Of a DNA stretch of 45,404 bases, positions 9,412-17,075 are shown one piece after another; the stretch's first letter is position 1; each line of letters begins with the position of its first letter. The DNA comes from Leptolyngbyaceae cyanobacterium M33_DOE_097 (GTDB taxonomy: Bacteria > Cyanobacteriota > Cyanobacteriia > Leptolyngbyales > Leptolyngbyaceae). The notes under the pieces are model-generated. The model saw nothing but the letters and a program-made list of their open reading frames with translations. It ran no database searches and was not told the DNA's origin. Made by a program: the position numbers and the translations under genes. The stretch lies in NCBI GenBank assembly GCA_015296075.1, contig DVDV01000363.1, positions 1 through 45,404 on the forward strand, in the 5' to 3' direction.

Positions 9412-9668
9412 CATTAAAAAGAGGATTTTTGGGGAAGTTAACAGCACTGATAATGCGATCATTTCCACACTTTAGGTTTCTTCTTAGTTGCAACCAGTTG
9501 TTTTTGAAGATTAATCTATTAATTTCCTCGCTAATGCGGCATTAAAAACTCAAGCAAACCAACATAAACAGGATGAAGAAAAACCACTAGACCCTAAAAG
9601 GATCTGATAATTTTGAGTAGAAACTTCAGCCTTTAACATCAGAAATCCAAAGGTTAAACCAGTTATCT

Positions 9669-9693
9669 TGACCAGCATATGTTGGCCAGGTCA
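9669..9693. promoter_or_regulatory. Palindromic candidate operator upstream of cobW
   Basis: TGACC at 9669-9673 pairs with GGTCA at 9689-9693. Inside lies the near-perfect palindrome CCAGCATATGTTGG (9672-9685). It sits about 230 bases upstream of the cobW start, in the LysR/cobW divergent spacer, as expected for an LTTR or other dimeric regulator site. No T-run follows, so it is not a terminator. Binding is inferred. Confidence 0.4.
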
Positions 9694-9925
9694 TGATATT
9701 TTTATTTTGCATATTTTATCCATAAAAATTTGTATCAAGATTGAATTGATTTTGTTTCAGAAATCACATTTGTTCAGTATAAGTAGTGCAATAAATAAAA
9801 CAAGTTTGTTTAACTAGAGAAAATAGAGAACTCATTATTTAATGAGTCTATTTAAATAGGTAAGCAAACTTTTCCCTAAAGGCGATGGTCATTTGAGGGC
9901 AAATTTAAGGGGGATTCTTTCGATT

Positions 9926-10888
9926 ATGCTGCTAGCTAAAGCTATTCCTGTGACCGTGATTACGGGGTATCTCGGTTCCGGAAAAACCACATTGCTAAAC
10001 CGAATCTTGACCTACGAACATGGCAAAAAAGTTGCTGTAATTGTCAATGAGTTTGGCGATGTAGGTATTGACGGTCAACTTGTGCTGAATGCCGACGAAG
10101 AAATTCTAGAAATGAACAACGGCTGCATTTGTTGCACCGTCAGAGGCGATTTGATTCGCATGATTGGGAATTTAATGGACAAGCAAGAAAAGTTTGATCA
10201 TCTGGTGATTGAAACAACTGGACTAGCTGACCCAGCACCCGTAATCCAATCCTTTTTTGTCGATGAAACGATGCGAGCTAAGACTGAGTTGGATGCGATC
10301 GTCACAGTGGTTGACGCTAAACATATTTGGGAGCATTGGGATAGCAGCGAAGCCCAAGAGCAAATCGCCTTTGCTGATGTGATTTTATTGAATAAGATTG
10401 ACCTGGTTTCTGAAGAAGTACTAGAAACTTTAGAAAGTCGAATTCGTGCGATGAATGCTTTTGCAAAAGTCCACCGCACTCAAAATTGTGAACTAGCGAT
10501 CGATGCAATTTTAGGAGTTCGAGCATTTGATTTAAAGAATGCGTTATCCATTGATCCTGACTTTTTGAGTGAAGCCGCTCATGAACATGATGAGACTGTC
10601 TCTTCAATTTCAATTGTTGAATCAGGGGCGATCAGTAGCAACAAACTGAGTACCTGGCTGAATCAATTAGTGCAAGCTCAGGGCAAAAATATCTTTCGCA
10701 TGAAAGGGATTTTGAATGTCGATGACGAAGATCGCCGCTTTGTACTTCAGGGTGTTCACATGCTGCTGGATGGGCGTCCCGGCAAAGCCTGGAAGCCCAA
10801 CGAAAGTCGTCGCAATGAGATGGTTTTTATTGGGCGAGATTTGCAAGAAAACGTGCTAAAGCAAGGTTTTCAATCGTGTCTCTTATAA
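9926..10888 (+). CDS. COG0523 (CobW/P47K) G3E GTPase, putative metal chaperone
   Basis: G3E-family GTPase of about 320 residues. Visible motifs are the Walker A GYLGSGKTTLLN, the G3E switch E-F-G-D (NEFGDVGIDG), the metal-binding CxCC in NNGCICCTVRGDL, GLADPAPV, the base-recognition motif NKIDLV, and a C-terminal CobW_C domain (IFRMKGILNV, VLQGVHMLLDGRPGKAW). The ATG at 9926 is chosen; AAGGGGGAT lies about ten bases upstream, and the TTG at 9893 is less likely. Family members insert or deliver metals, including the activators of iron-type nitrile hydratase. Here it heads a cobalt-type nitrile hydratase cluster, so it probably serves maturation of that enzyme. No long His-rich tract is present. 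Confidence 0.88.
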   Translation: MLLAKAIPVTVITGYLGSGKTTLLNRILTYEHGKKVAVIVNEFGDVGIDGQLVLNADEEILEMNNGCICCTVRGDLIRMIGNLMDKQEKFDHLVIETTGLADPAPVIQSFFVDETMRAKTELDAIVTVVDAKHIWEHWDSSEAQEQIAFADVILLNKIDLVSEEVLETLESRIRAMNAFAKVHRTQNCELAIDAILGVRAFDLKNALSIDPDFLSEAAHEHDETVSSISIVESGAISSNKLSTWLNQLVQAQGKNIFRMKGILNVDDEDRRFVLQGVHMLLDGRPGKAWKPNESRRNEMVFIGRDLQENVLKQGFQSCLL

Positions 10889-11035
10889 ATTTAGAGCGTT
10901 GATTAGTTCAACCTTAGTGTTGAAAATTTCATTACCTCAAGTCATTTGGTTCCATTGGTGATGATGCCCTTCTTACAAAAGCGAGCAGAAGGGTTGGGTG
11001 TACGAATTCGTTGATCTGCATGGGGAATAAATGGA

Positions 11036-11551
11036 ATGAAAAAACTAGACGCTTACAGTGTCAGCATTGGGGTTTTAGGTGCGATAGATACCTTTCTCAC
11101 TGCGACAGTTCTGCCGATTCCAGTCTGGGTAACATTTATTGCTTGGGCATCCTTCTTCATTCTGGGGGGAAAGAAGTCAGGATTAATCCAAAGCATTGCC
11201 TCTAACCTGACTGGAATTGCGATCGCCTCTTTAACATTACTTGCCATCTCCATCATTGGGGGCAGTCCGCTGATTGCAGCGATTTGCGTGGGGTTGGGCA
11301 GTGCTGCCATGGTGCAGGCTTCCAAGGTGCCAATTTTGACAGCGATTCCCGCGATTGTGTGGGGGTTTGCTTCGACTGTGGGCACAACTGTCGCGACGGG
11401 CAAGCCGATTACCACACCGGGAATTGATAACCCCGCGATCGTTGCTGCTGCTGCCATGATTATCGGTGGTTTGTTTGGTTATCTCTCTGAGCTATGGGGC
11501 GATGCCATGACCAAACCAAGCGTGGTCGAGCGTGAGCAGACTCGCGTTTAG
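11036..11551 (+). CDS. DUF1097 family inner-membrane protein
   Basis: A 171-residue hydrophobic protein with about five membrane segments (for example VTFIAWASFFILGG, LTGIAIASLTLLAISIIGG, VAAAAMIIGGLFGYL) and small-residue-rich helices, matching my recollection of DUF1097/YcdZ-type proteins. Between helices lies GKPITTPGIDNP. The family has no established function. Position between the GTPase and the nitrile hydratase subunits suggests a transporter for nitrile, amide or metal; that is inference from context. The gap to cobW is 147 bases and to the beta subunit 57 bases, consistent with one transcript. Confidence 0.75.
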   Translation: MKKLDAYSVSIGVLGAIDTFLTATVLPIPVWVTFIAWASFFILGGKKSGLIQSIASNLTGIAIASLTLLAISIIGGSPLIAAICVGLGSAAMVQASKVPILTAIPAIVWGFASTVGTTVATGKPITTPGIDNPAIVAAAAMIIGGLFGYLSELWGDAMTKPSVVEREQTRV

Positions 11552-11608
11552 AGATTGAGTGTTGGTTTACCCTGCGTTTTGATGCGTTGATTTTCTAGAG
11601 GAGAGCGA

Positions 11609-12328
11609 ATGAAGCTACAACACTTTATTGGTGGGCTGGAAGGGCTAGAACCTTCTAGCTTTGAGAAGCGAGTTTTTGTGCAACCGTGGGAAGAACGGAT
11701 CTTTGGCATTCACGTTGCGATGATGGCGTTGAGTAACCATCTCGAAGTCAATCAGACGGTGCCAACCAACTTCAAAAGCTTTTGGACGTGGGGACATCTG
11801 CGCACCGGGGCAGAAAACATGAATCCCTTTGATTACTTTAAGTACCGCTATTACGAAAAGTGGTTGGGCGGCATTTCTGGCTTTTTTGTTGATTCTGGCT
11901 ATGTCTCAAAAGACGAACTGGATGCAAAAACAGCTGCTTATTTAGAGAAACTGGATGCACCCTTACCAGAGGGAGGTGAACCCGCGATCGACGAACAAGT
12001 CATCGAGTATCTGAGGGTCGGGGATTCACCGAAGTGTGATGTGCCTGTTCAGCCCAAGTTTAAGGTTGGGGATGTTGTGACGGTTCGCAATCCTCCTCCG
12101 GCGGATCACTGTAAGCTACCGGGCTATCTCCGCACCAAGCAAGGGGTGGTTGAAGAGGTTTATGAGGGTGCCTACAACTACTACTTTCCCACAGGTGATG
12201 GAGTGGGTGACCCAATGCCAATCTATAACGTAAAGTTTGACTCTCATAGCATTTGGAGCAATTTCACAGAGCCTAGCACAGCCATTTATGTGCAAATCTT
12301 TGAAGGCTATTTAGAAGATCCAGCCTAG
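11609..12328 (+). CDS. nthB: Nitrile hydratase beta subunit
   Basis: Beta chain of nitrile hydratase, which hydrates R-CN to the amide. AGGAG lies six bases before the ATG. The N-terminal helical half matches the family: HFIGGLEGLEP (usually HDxGGxxGxGP), WEERIFGIHVAMMAL and YYEKWL. The C-terminal SH3-like barrel has FKVGDVVTVRNPPPADHCKLP, GYLRTKQGVVEEV and the final FEGYLEDPA. The two arginines that hydrogen-bond the oxidised cysteine ligands appear to be kept (LRTGAENM and GYLR), judging by alignment from memory. At 239 residues it is a single fused chain, unlike thiocyanate hydrolase, where this region is split into two subunits. Beta-before-alpha order is typical of cobalt-type operons. 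Confidence 0.92.
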   Translation: MKLQHFIGGLEGLEPSSFEKRVFVQPWEERIFGIHVAMMALSNHLEVNQTVPTNFKSFWTWGHLRTGAENMNPFDYFKYRYYEKWLGGISGFFVDSGYVSKDELDAKTAAYLEKLDAPLPEGGEPAIDEQVIEYLRVGDSPKCDVPVQPKFKVGDVVTVRNPPPADHCKLPGYLRTKQGVVEEVYEGAYNYYFPTGDGVGDPMPIYNVKFDSHSIWSNFTEPSTAIYVQIFEGYLEDPA

Positions 12329-12368
12329 TCTTTCAGTTATTGATTGTGTGTATTAAGGGAATGAAAGA

Positions 12369-12977
12369 ATGAGTGAAGCTGTTGACCGCGAAACTTATAG
12401 CGCTGCCCGAGTGCGTGCGTTAGAATCCCTGCTGATTGAAAAGGGACTCATCACGGGCGAAACGGTAGACAAGGTGCTTGAGTTTTTTGAGAAAGATATG
12501 GGGCCGTTTAACGGTGCCAAGATCGTAGCAAAGGCTTGGGTAGACCCTGAATTTAAGCAACGATTGCTAGATGATACCCCTTCCGCGATCGCCGAAATGA
12601 GCTTTCCGCGCGGTATGGCGGGTGCTGAGGGTGAACACATGAAAGCCGTAGCGAACGAACCCGGAGTGCATAATCTGATTGTGTGTACCATGTGTTCTTG
12701 CTATCCCTGGCCTGTGTTGGGTCTGCCGCCCTACTGGTTTAAAGACCCCACGTTTCGGGCGCGGGCAATTCGCGAACCACGCAAGGTGTTGCAAGAGTTT
12801 GGTCTCGACATTCCAGAGTCAACCGAGGTCAGAGTTTGGGACACCAGCGCCCAGATTCGCTGGTTTGTGGTGCCTGAGCGACCAGAAGGAACTGAAGGCT
12901 GGAGTGAAGATCAACTAGCCGCAGTCATTAGCCCAGAAGCAATGCAAGGTGCCGCCAAGGTCGTCATACCAACTTAG
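12369..12977 (+). CDS. nthA: Cobalt-type nitrile hydratase alpha subunit
   Basis: Catalytic metal-binding subunit, 202 residues. The claw-setting motif VCTMCSCYPWPVLGLPP has Cys106, Cys109, Ser110 and Cys111; in the family two of these cysteines become sulfinic and sulfenic acids. Threonine after the first cysteine (C-T-x-C-S-C) is the hallmark of cobalt enzymes, while iron enzymes have serine. Downstream PYWFKDPTFRARAIREPRKVL and VRVWDTSAQIRWFVVPERP complete the fold. AAGGGA precedes the ATG. It follows the beta gene by 40 bases. A degenerate palindromic repeat separates it from the activator gene. Confidence 0.93.
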   Translation: MSEAVDRETYSAARVRALESLLIEKGLITGETVDKVLEFFEKDMGPFNGAKIVAKAWVDPEFKQRLLDDTPSAIAEMSFPRGMAGAEGEHMKAVANEPGVHNLIVCTMCSCYPWPVLGLPPYWFKDPTFRARAIREPRKVLQEFGLDIPESTEVRVWDTSAQIRWFVVPERPEGTEGWSEDQLAAVISPEAMQGAAKVVIPT

Positions 12978-13010
12978 AAATGGAAATTGAATAAGTTTGA
13001 TGTTTGGCAG

Positions 13011-13069
13011 GGGCAGGTTTTGCCGTTAAATCCATTGCAGGGTTACAGATGGGCCTGCTAAACCCGCCC
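13011..13069. repeat. Degenerate palindromic cyanobacterial repeat inside the nitrile hydratase operon
   Basis: GGGCAGGTTTTGC at 13011-13023 and GCTAAACCCGCCC at 13057-13069 form an imperfect inverted repeat around a 33-base loop. The same right arm, GTTAAACCCGCC, recurs near 16971-16984. This resembles the common intergenic cyanobacterial family whose arms read GGCGGGTTTAGC/GCTAAACCCGCC. It lies in the 161-base gap between the alpha subunit and the activator gene and could form an mRNA hairpin that sets relative expression. Confidence 0.55.
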
Positions 13070-13127
13070 GTACAGTTTGCGGATTGATTAAATTCGCGCT
13101 CCTTAGCGAGTTAAGCCTTAAAGAATT

Positions 13128-13133
13128 AGGAGG
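13128..13133 (+). promoter_or_regulatory. Strong Shine-Dalgarno site of the activator gene
   Basis: AGGAGG at 13128-13133, extended by TGAT, sits five bases before the ATG at 13139. This decides the start: the in-frame GTG at 13133 falls inside the ribosome-binding site itself. It is the best such site in the cluster. Confidence 0.75.
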
Positions 13134-13138
13134 TGATC

Positions 13139-13501
13139 ATGCAGATCAAGTTTGAGCAGTTTGCCACAACCAGTATGTTGGGCAGTGAAGATGCCCCTCC
13201 GCGTAGCAATGGCGAACTACTGTTTGCACGAGATTGGGAGGGTCGCGCCTTTGGCATGGCGATCGCCCTCTCCAAAAAGGGACATTATGAGTGGGAAGAT
13301 TTTCGCCAGGGGTTGATTGCTTCGATTGCTGAATGGGAAGCCAGCCACTGCAAAGACGACCCCGATTGGGACTACTACCAGCGCTGGTTGCTGGCACTCG
13401 AACGGCTGACCTTAGAAACTCAATTAATTGATCCCGAAGAACTGGAAAGACGGACATTTGAGTTGCTTGCTCAGGCTCAAACAAGTTCGCCCAATGCTTA
13501 A
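13139..13501 (+). CDS. Nitrile hydratase activator, P14K-like
   Basis: A 120-residue protein homologous to the N-terminal half of the beta subunit, as known for small activators of cobalt-type nitrile hydratases. Diagnostic stretches are LFARDWEGRAFGMAIAL, GHYEWEDFRQGLIASIAEWE and DWDYYQRWLLALERL. In the known systems such proteins bind the apo-alpha chain and swap it, carrying cobalt, into the mature alpha2beta2 enzyme. Presence of this gene together with a COG0523 GTPase gives the cluster both kinds of maturation factor known for nitrile hydratases. Confidence 0.85.
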   Translation: MQIKFEQFATTSMLGSEDAPPRSNGELLFARDWEGRAFGMAIALSKKGHYEWEDFRQGLIASIAEWEASHCKDDPDWDYYQRWLLALERLTLETQLIDPEELERRTFELLAQAQTSSPNA

Positions 13502-13694
13502 GTCTCACTTTTCAACTGTGGCTGGTCAGTTCCCTGTATTCGCTGGTGGTTAGGTGTTTCACACATATCACGAACTCCATTCAACCAATCGTATCTAATT
13601 TATTTGGACTGTAGCGGGTACGTTTTTGATTCCCTGCTACTGAAAGGCTGAACATTGTGCATTTAGGTATTCGCGTATTTTTCTGTGAGGTAGC

Positions 13695-14390
13695 ATGACC
13701 CATCCATTTCCCCTGGCAGCAACCAGTTCTTTCTGGAAGCGATTCTTCTCAGCCCCTACATGGATTACGAGTTTAGGGCTTGTTCTATTGGCCTCTCCAG
13801 CCATGGCTCACCATGCAATGGAGGGGAAAACGCCCAGCACCTTTGGGGCAGGATTTTTGTCTGGGCTGGCGCACCCGATCATCGGGCCAGATCATTTTGC
13901 CTTTGTGGTGTCTCTGGGCTTGCTGGCAGCCCTTAAACCACAAGGCTTTGGCATCCCGATCGCCTTTTTGCTGTCTGCCATGCTGGGTACCGCCCTCCAC
14001 ATCACCGGAGTTGAGATCCCTGGTGTTGAGTTGTTGGTTTCCGGGTCGATTTTGGTATTTGGGATTCTCCTGGTGGTCAAGAACAGCCCTGCCACACCGG
14101 TAATTATGGGTCTTGCCTCACTTGCAGGGATCTTTCACGGTTACGCCTATGGAGAGTCCATTTTTGGAGCTGAAACAACGCCCTTGCTGGCCTACCTTCT
14201 GGGCTTTACAGCGATTCAAATTGCGATCGCGGCGAGTGCTTTTGGCATCAGTCGGCGTCTACTGCAAACCAGCAAAAATCTTCAGTTGCCTTCAAACTTC
14301 CGCTCAGCCGGGTTTGTGCTTTGTGGAGTCGGTGTTGCTTTCTTAGCGTCTCAGATTGGTGACTTACTCTTTGCTCTATCAGCCCCCTAG
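13695..14390 (+). CDS. HupE/UreJ-family nickel/cobalt permease
   Basis: A 231-residue membrane protein of the HupE/UreJ family. A cleavable-looking leader (FSAPTWITSLGLVLLASPAMA) is followed by HHAMEG and the family signature HPIIGPDHFAFVVSLGLL (H-P-x-x-G-x-D-H), whose His and Asp residues bind the metal. About six further helices follow, including GIFHGYAYGES. Known members take up Ni or Co. Placement at the end of a cobalt nitrile hydratase cluster points to cobalt. GAGG precedes the ATG. I looked for a B12-box in the 193-base leader and found none. Confidence 0.85.
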   Translation: MTHPFPLAATSSFWKRFFSAPTWITSLGLVLLASPAMAHHAMEGKTPSTFGAGFLSGLAHPIIGPDHFAFVVSLGLLAALKPQGFGIPIAFLLSAMLGTALHITGVEIPGVELLVSGSILVFGILLVVKNSPATPVIMGLASLAGIFHGYAYGESIFGAETTPLLAYLLGFTAIQIAIAASAFGISRRLLQTSKNLQLPSNFRSAGFVLCGVGVAFLASQIGDLLFALSAP

Positions 14391-14836
14391 ACTAAACTAT
14401 ACGGGTGCTTTCCGTTGTACATAATTATTTTAGAAGTGGAGTCGAGAGATTATCTTTTGGCTCCACTCTAACCCGTTTGGGGCAATCGCCCTTTAGATTT
14501 AGCAGCCAACGCTCAGTTGTGTTGCCCAATATGGCTCGCGATCGCTGTTTAATTTTCTACTTTTAGTTTGAAAGGAATCTTTTGCTGCTAACCTAACACC
14601 ATTCGTAAAAACATAGTTGCCTTTAGTCAGTAACCATCAATTCAAAGTTCTAGGTATGCCTTTGACGCAAAAAGATGCCTGTTTTCCCTCAACGAGTAGT
14701 TGCGGCAAAAGAATAATTCGTTTAGCTATCCGAATTGCAACAGAGCAGTCAAAAAGTTAATCGATAACAAATATTTTTACCTTTTCTCCTGCATCTTTGA
14801 ATCAGGCTCGTTTTTTCTTATGGTATGTAGACTGAC
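14391..14836. other. Intergenic region with a hairpin after hupE
   Basis: About 446 bases without a gene. AGTGGAG (14435-14441) pairs perfectly with CTCCACT (14461-14467) over a 19-base loop, 45 bases after the hupE stop. No T-run follows, so it may be a processing or weak termination structure. The remainder up to cysK is AT-rich, with one HIP1 site; the cysK promoter should be in its last 100 bases. Confidence 0.5.
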
Positions 14837-15775
14837 ATGATGCGTATTGCCAAAAATGTTACCGAACTGATTGGACGTACCCCCTTAGTGCAACTCAACC
14901 GTATTCCACAGACAGAGGGATGTGTGGCTCAGCTTGTTGTCAAGCTAGAAGGGATGAATCCAGCAGCGTCGATCAAAGATCGAATTGGCAAAAGCATGAT
15001 TGAAGCAGCGGAAGCCGCCGGGTTAATCGAACCAGGTAGAACAGTCTTAGTCGAGCCAACAACGGGCAATACTGGCATTGCGCTGGCGATGGTGGCTGCC
15101 ACCAAGGGATACCGCCTGATTGTAACAATGCCTGATACCATGAGTGCCGAACGGCGAGCCATGCTCAAAGCCTATGGAGCCGAGTTGGAGCTGACTCCTG
15201 GCAGACTATTTAGCCAGGGTGCTGTCGATCGCGCCAATGAAATTGTTGCCAGCATGCCCAATGCATTCATGCCGAATCAATTTCTGAATCCGGCCAATCC
15301 TCAAGTTCATCGTGAGACGACCGCTCAAGAAATTTGGAATGACACCGAGGGTCAGGTTGATATTGTGGTCGCTGGAGTCGGTACGGGTGGAACCATCACT
15401 GGCTTAGCAGAAAACTTAAAACAATATAAACCAGCGTTACAAGCGATCGCGGTTGAGCCAACTAACAGCCCAGTCTTATCAGGCGGAGAGGCAGGTTTAC
15501 ACAAAATTCAAGGAATTGGGGCAGGCTTTATTCCACCTGTGTTGCGGTTGGAGCTGATTGATGAGGTGATCCAGGTGAGCGATGCAGCGGCGATCGTTTA
15601 CAGTCGGCGCTTAGCCCGCGAAGAGGGGTTGATCTCTGGCATCTCAACAGGCGCAAACCTTTGTGCAGCGATACAAGTTGGTAAACGTCCTGAGAATGCA
15701 GGAAAGCTAATTGTATTGATTCAACCAAGTTTTGGGGAGCGGTATCTAAGTACTGGTATATTTGATGCTGAGTAA
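14837..15775 (+). CDS. cysK: Cysteine synthase (O-acetylserine sulfhydrylase)
   Basis: PLP-dependent enzyme that makes cysteine from O-acetylserine and sulfide. The lysine that binds PLP lies in [11 protein letters not shown]. The substrate loop is [12 protein letters not shown], the PLP-phosphate loop [10 protein letters not shown], and the C-terminus carries [23 protein letters not shown] and SFGERYLST. At 312 residues it has normal length. Two ATGs are adjacent at 14837 and 14840. It stands 446 bases after hupE and is probably transcribed separately, perhaps with the desaturase. Enzymes of this fold can also form beta-cyanoalanine from cysteine and cyanide; this sequence alone does not tell. 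Confidence 0.9.
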   Translation: MMRIAKNVTELIGRTPLVQLNRIPQTEGCVAQLVVKLEGMNPAASIKDRIGKSMIEAAEAAGLIEPGRTVLVEPTTGNTGIALAMVAATKGYRLIVTMPDTMSAERRAMLKAYGAELELTPGRLFSQGAVDRANEIVASMPNAFMPNQFLNPANPQVHRETTAQEIWNDTEGQVDIVVAGVGTGGTITGLAENLKQYKPALQAIAVEPTNSPVLSGGEAGLHKIQGIGAGFIPPVLRLELIDEVIQVSDAAAIVYSRRLAREEGLISGISTGANLCAAIQVGKRPENAGKLIVLIQPSFGERYLSTGIFDAE

Positions 15776-15820
15776 TTCTCTACTCACTTATTGTTTGTCG
15801 TAATGTTTTGCAACATCGAG

Positions 15821-16888
15821 ATGGCAAACCCAAATATAAAAAACATCGGGGCAATTGGTTCTCAATCAATTTCATTTGACAACTTATTTCTTCAACCAAA
15901 CTGGGATTACGCGGCTCTCGCTTACATTCTAGGCAGTTACATTAGTTCAATCGGTCTATTGCTACTCCCCTCTGGGTGGGCAAACGGATTAGGGGTGATT
16001 GGGTTAACCCATAGCCTTGTCTTATCGGCCTATATGACTCACGAATTTATACATCGGCCAATTTTCTCTAATCAACTTCTGAACTGGCTTGGTCGAAATT
16101 TAATGGGTTGGCTCAACGGTAGCTACTACATCCGCTTCCAAGAGTTACGGAAGATGCATCTGGCTCACCATACCAACCGCATCGACTACTGCCGCTTTCA
16201 ACTTGTGCCTTTCTTAAAAGCTTTACCACCGCCGATACGATGGTTTTTTCTCGGCTCTGAATGGCTTTACTTCCCATCCCTTGCCTTTCTACTACGTATT
16301 CGCCTTTTGCTGCTTTGCCTCTGGAAACCTCACTCTCCGTTTGAACGAATCAAACTTATCTTTCTTCTAGTTCTAAGGCTATCTTTCTTTCTATCACTAG
16401 GACTTATCTCTCTAAAAGCGTTATTACTTTATTTTTTAGCTTATTGTTGCATGCTCCATATACTTAGATTTATGGATGCTTTTCAACATACTTATGAGTC
16501 CACTTCACTGGGAGGCTCTCTACCAGCGTGGGTTCAAGACCTACCGCCCCAAGTAGCCAACGTATATGAGCAAGCAAACACTTACTCATATGTGATTTCA
16601 CAGGAGTATGCTTGGCTTAATTATCTATTGCTCAACTTTGGTTACCACAATGCCCATCACCAGGTCATGTATTGCCCCTGGTACCACTTATCAAAACTCG
16701 ATCGCGCGATAGTTTCCGATCGCAAAGTTGCTAAACTTCCGTTTTGGAAATTGTTGAAAAATTACCATCGGTTTCGCGTCTCACGCATCTTTATGGGTCA
16801 GGGTGAAGTGTCTCCTCAACCCAATGGGTATCAGATTGAACGCTTTTTTGGGGCGATCGAAGTTTCTTTTCTCGTAATCCCAAAGTAG
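15821..16888 (+). CDS. Membrane fatty-acid desaturase family protein
   Basis: Di-iron membrane desaturase or hydroxylase of about 355 residues. Three histidine boxes are visible: HEFIH, HLAHH and, near the C-terminus, HNAHH, with an additional FQHTYE. Hydrophobic pairs of helices flank them (ALAYILGSYISSIGLLLL, LIFLLVLRLSFFLSLGLISL). Substrate and double-bond position cannot be read; it is not clearly DesA, DesB, DesC or DesD. The ATG at 15821 (MANPNIKN) is favoured; ATG 15803 and TTG 15791 are possible. It starts 45 bases after cysK on the same strand, so co-transcription is plausible. Codon composition appears more AT-rich than its neighbours. Confidence 0.8.
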   Translation: MANPNIKNIGAIGSQSISFDNLFLQPNWDYAALAYILGSYISSIGLLLLPSGWANGLGVIGLTHSLVLSAYMTHEFIHRPIFSNQLLNWLGRNLMGWLNGSYYIRFQELRKMHLAHHTNRIDYCRFQLVPFLKALPPPIRWFFLGSEWLYFPSLAFLLRIRLLLLCLWKPHSPFERIKLIFLLVLRLSFFLSLGLISLKALLLYFLAYCCMLHILRFMDAFQHTYESTSLGGSLPAWVQDLPPQVANVYEQANTYSYVISQEYAWLNYLLLNFGYHNAHHQVMYCPWYHLSKLDRAIVSDRKVAKLPFWKLLKNYHRFRVSRIFMGQGEVSPQPNGYQIERFFGAIEVSFLVIPK

Positions 16889-16907
16889 TTATATTAAATC
16901 CGGTTCA

Positions 16908-17029
16908 TCATTCATTCAGGTTGCCTATGGGCTTTGCTTCGGCACATCTCGATTCGCTCGGTTCTGTCTGTTAAACCCGCCTATACAAATATCAGTTTAC
17001 GTAAAGATGAATTCCTGAAATATGAATGA
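16908..17029. repeat. MITE-like element with inverted ends
   Basis: TCATTCATTCAGG (16908-16920) and CCTGAAATATGAATGA (17014-17029) are inverted copies, apart from a three-base bulge. Between them lies a degenerate copy of the GTTAAACCCGCC repeat (16971-16984), also seen at 13057-13069. About 120 bases and no ORF: either a non-autonomous element or a decayed palindromic repeat, located between the desaturase and the broken methylase. Confidence 0.45.
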
Positions 17030-17075
17030 CAGACATTAGAGGACAATGATCTACTTAAAAGTAAGGCAATTTATC

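Larger units (their letters stand above)
9005..9925. other. Long divergent regulatory spacer
   Basis: About 920 bases without a convincing ORF between the LysR gene and cobW. Contents from left to right: an AT-rich LysR promoter side, a purine-rich degenerate repeat around 9281-9345 (runs such as AAGGGG and AAAGGGGGGATAAGGG), the dispersed repeat at 9371-9411, the palindrome at 9669-9693, and a very AT-rich tract from 9700 to 9860 ending in the cobW leader. The length and the palindrome suggest regulated expression of the nitrile hydratase cluster. Confidence 0.55.

Noticed and set aside
11609-12977. Thiocyanate hydrolase instead of nitrile hydratase
   Set aside because: Thiocyanate hydrolase has the beta region split into two subunits; here it is one 239-residue chain, with beta-alpha-activator order as in cobalt nitrile hydratases.
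13502-13694. Cobalamin riboswitch before hupE
   Set aside because: I looked for a B12-box and its surrounding helices in this short leader and found neither.
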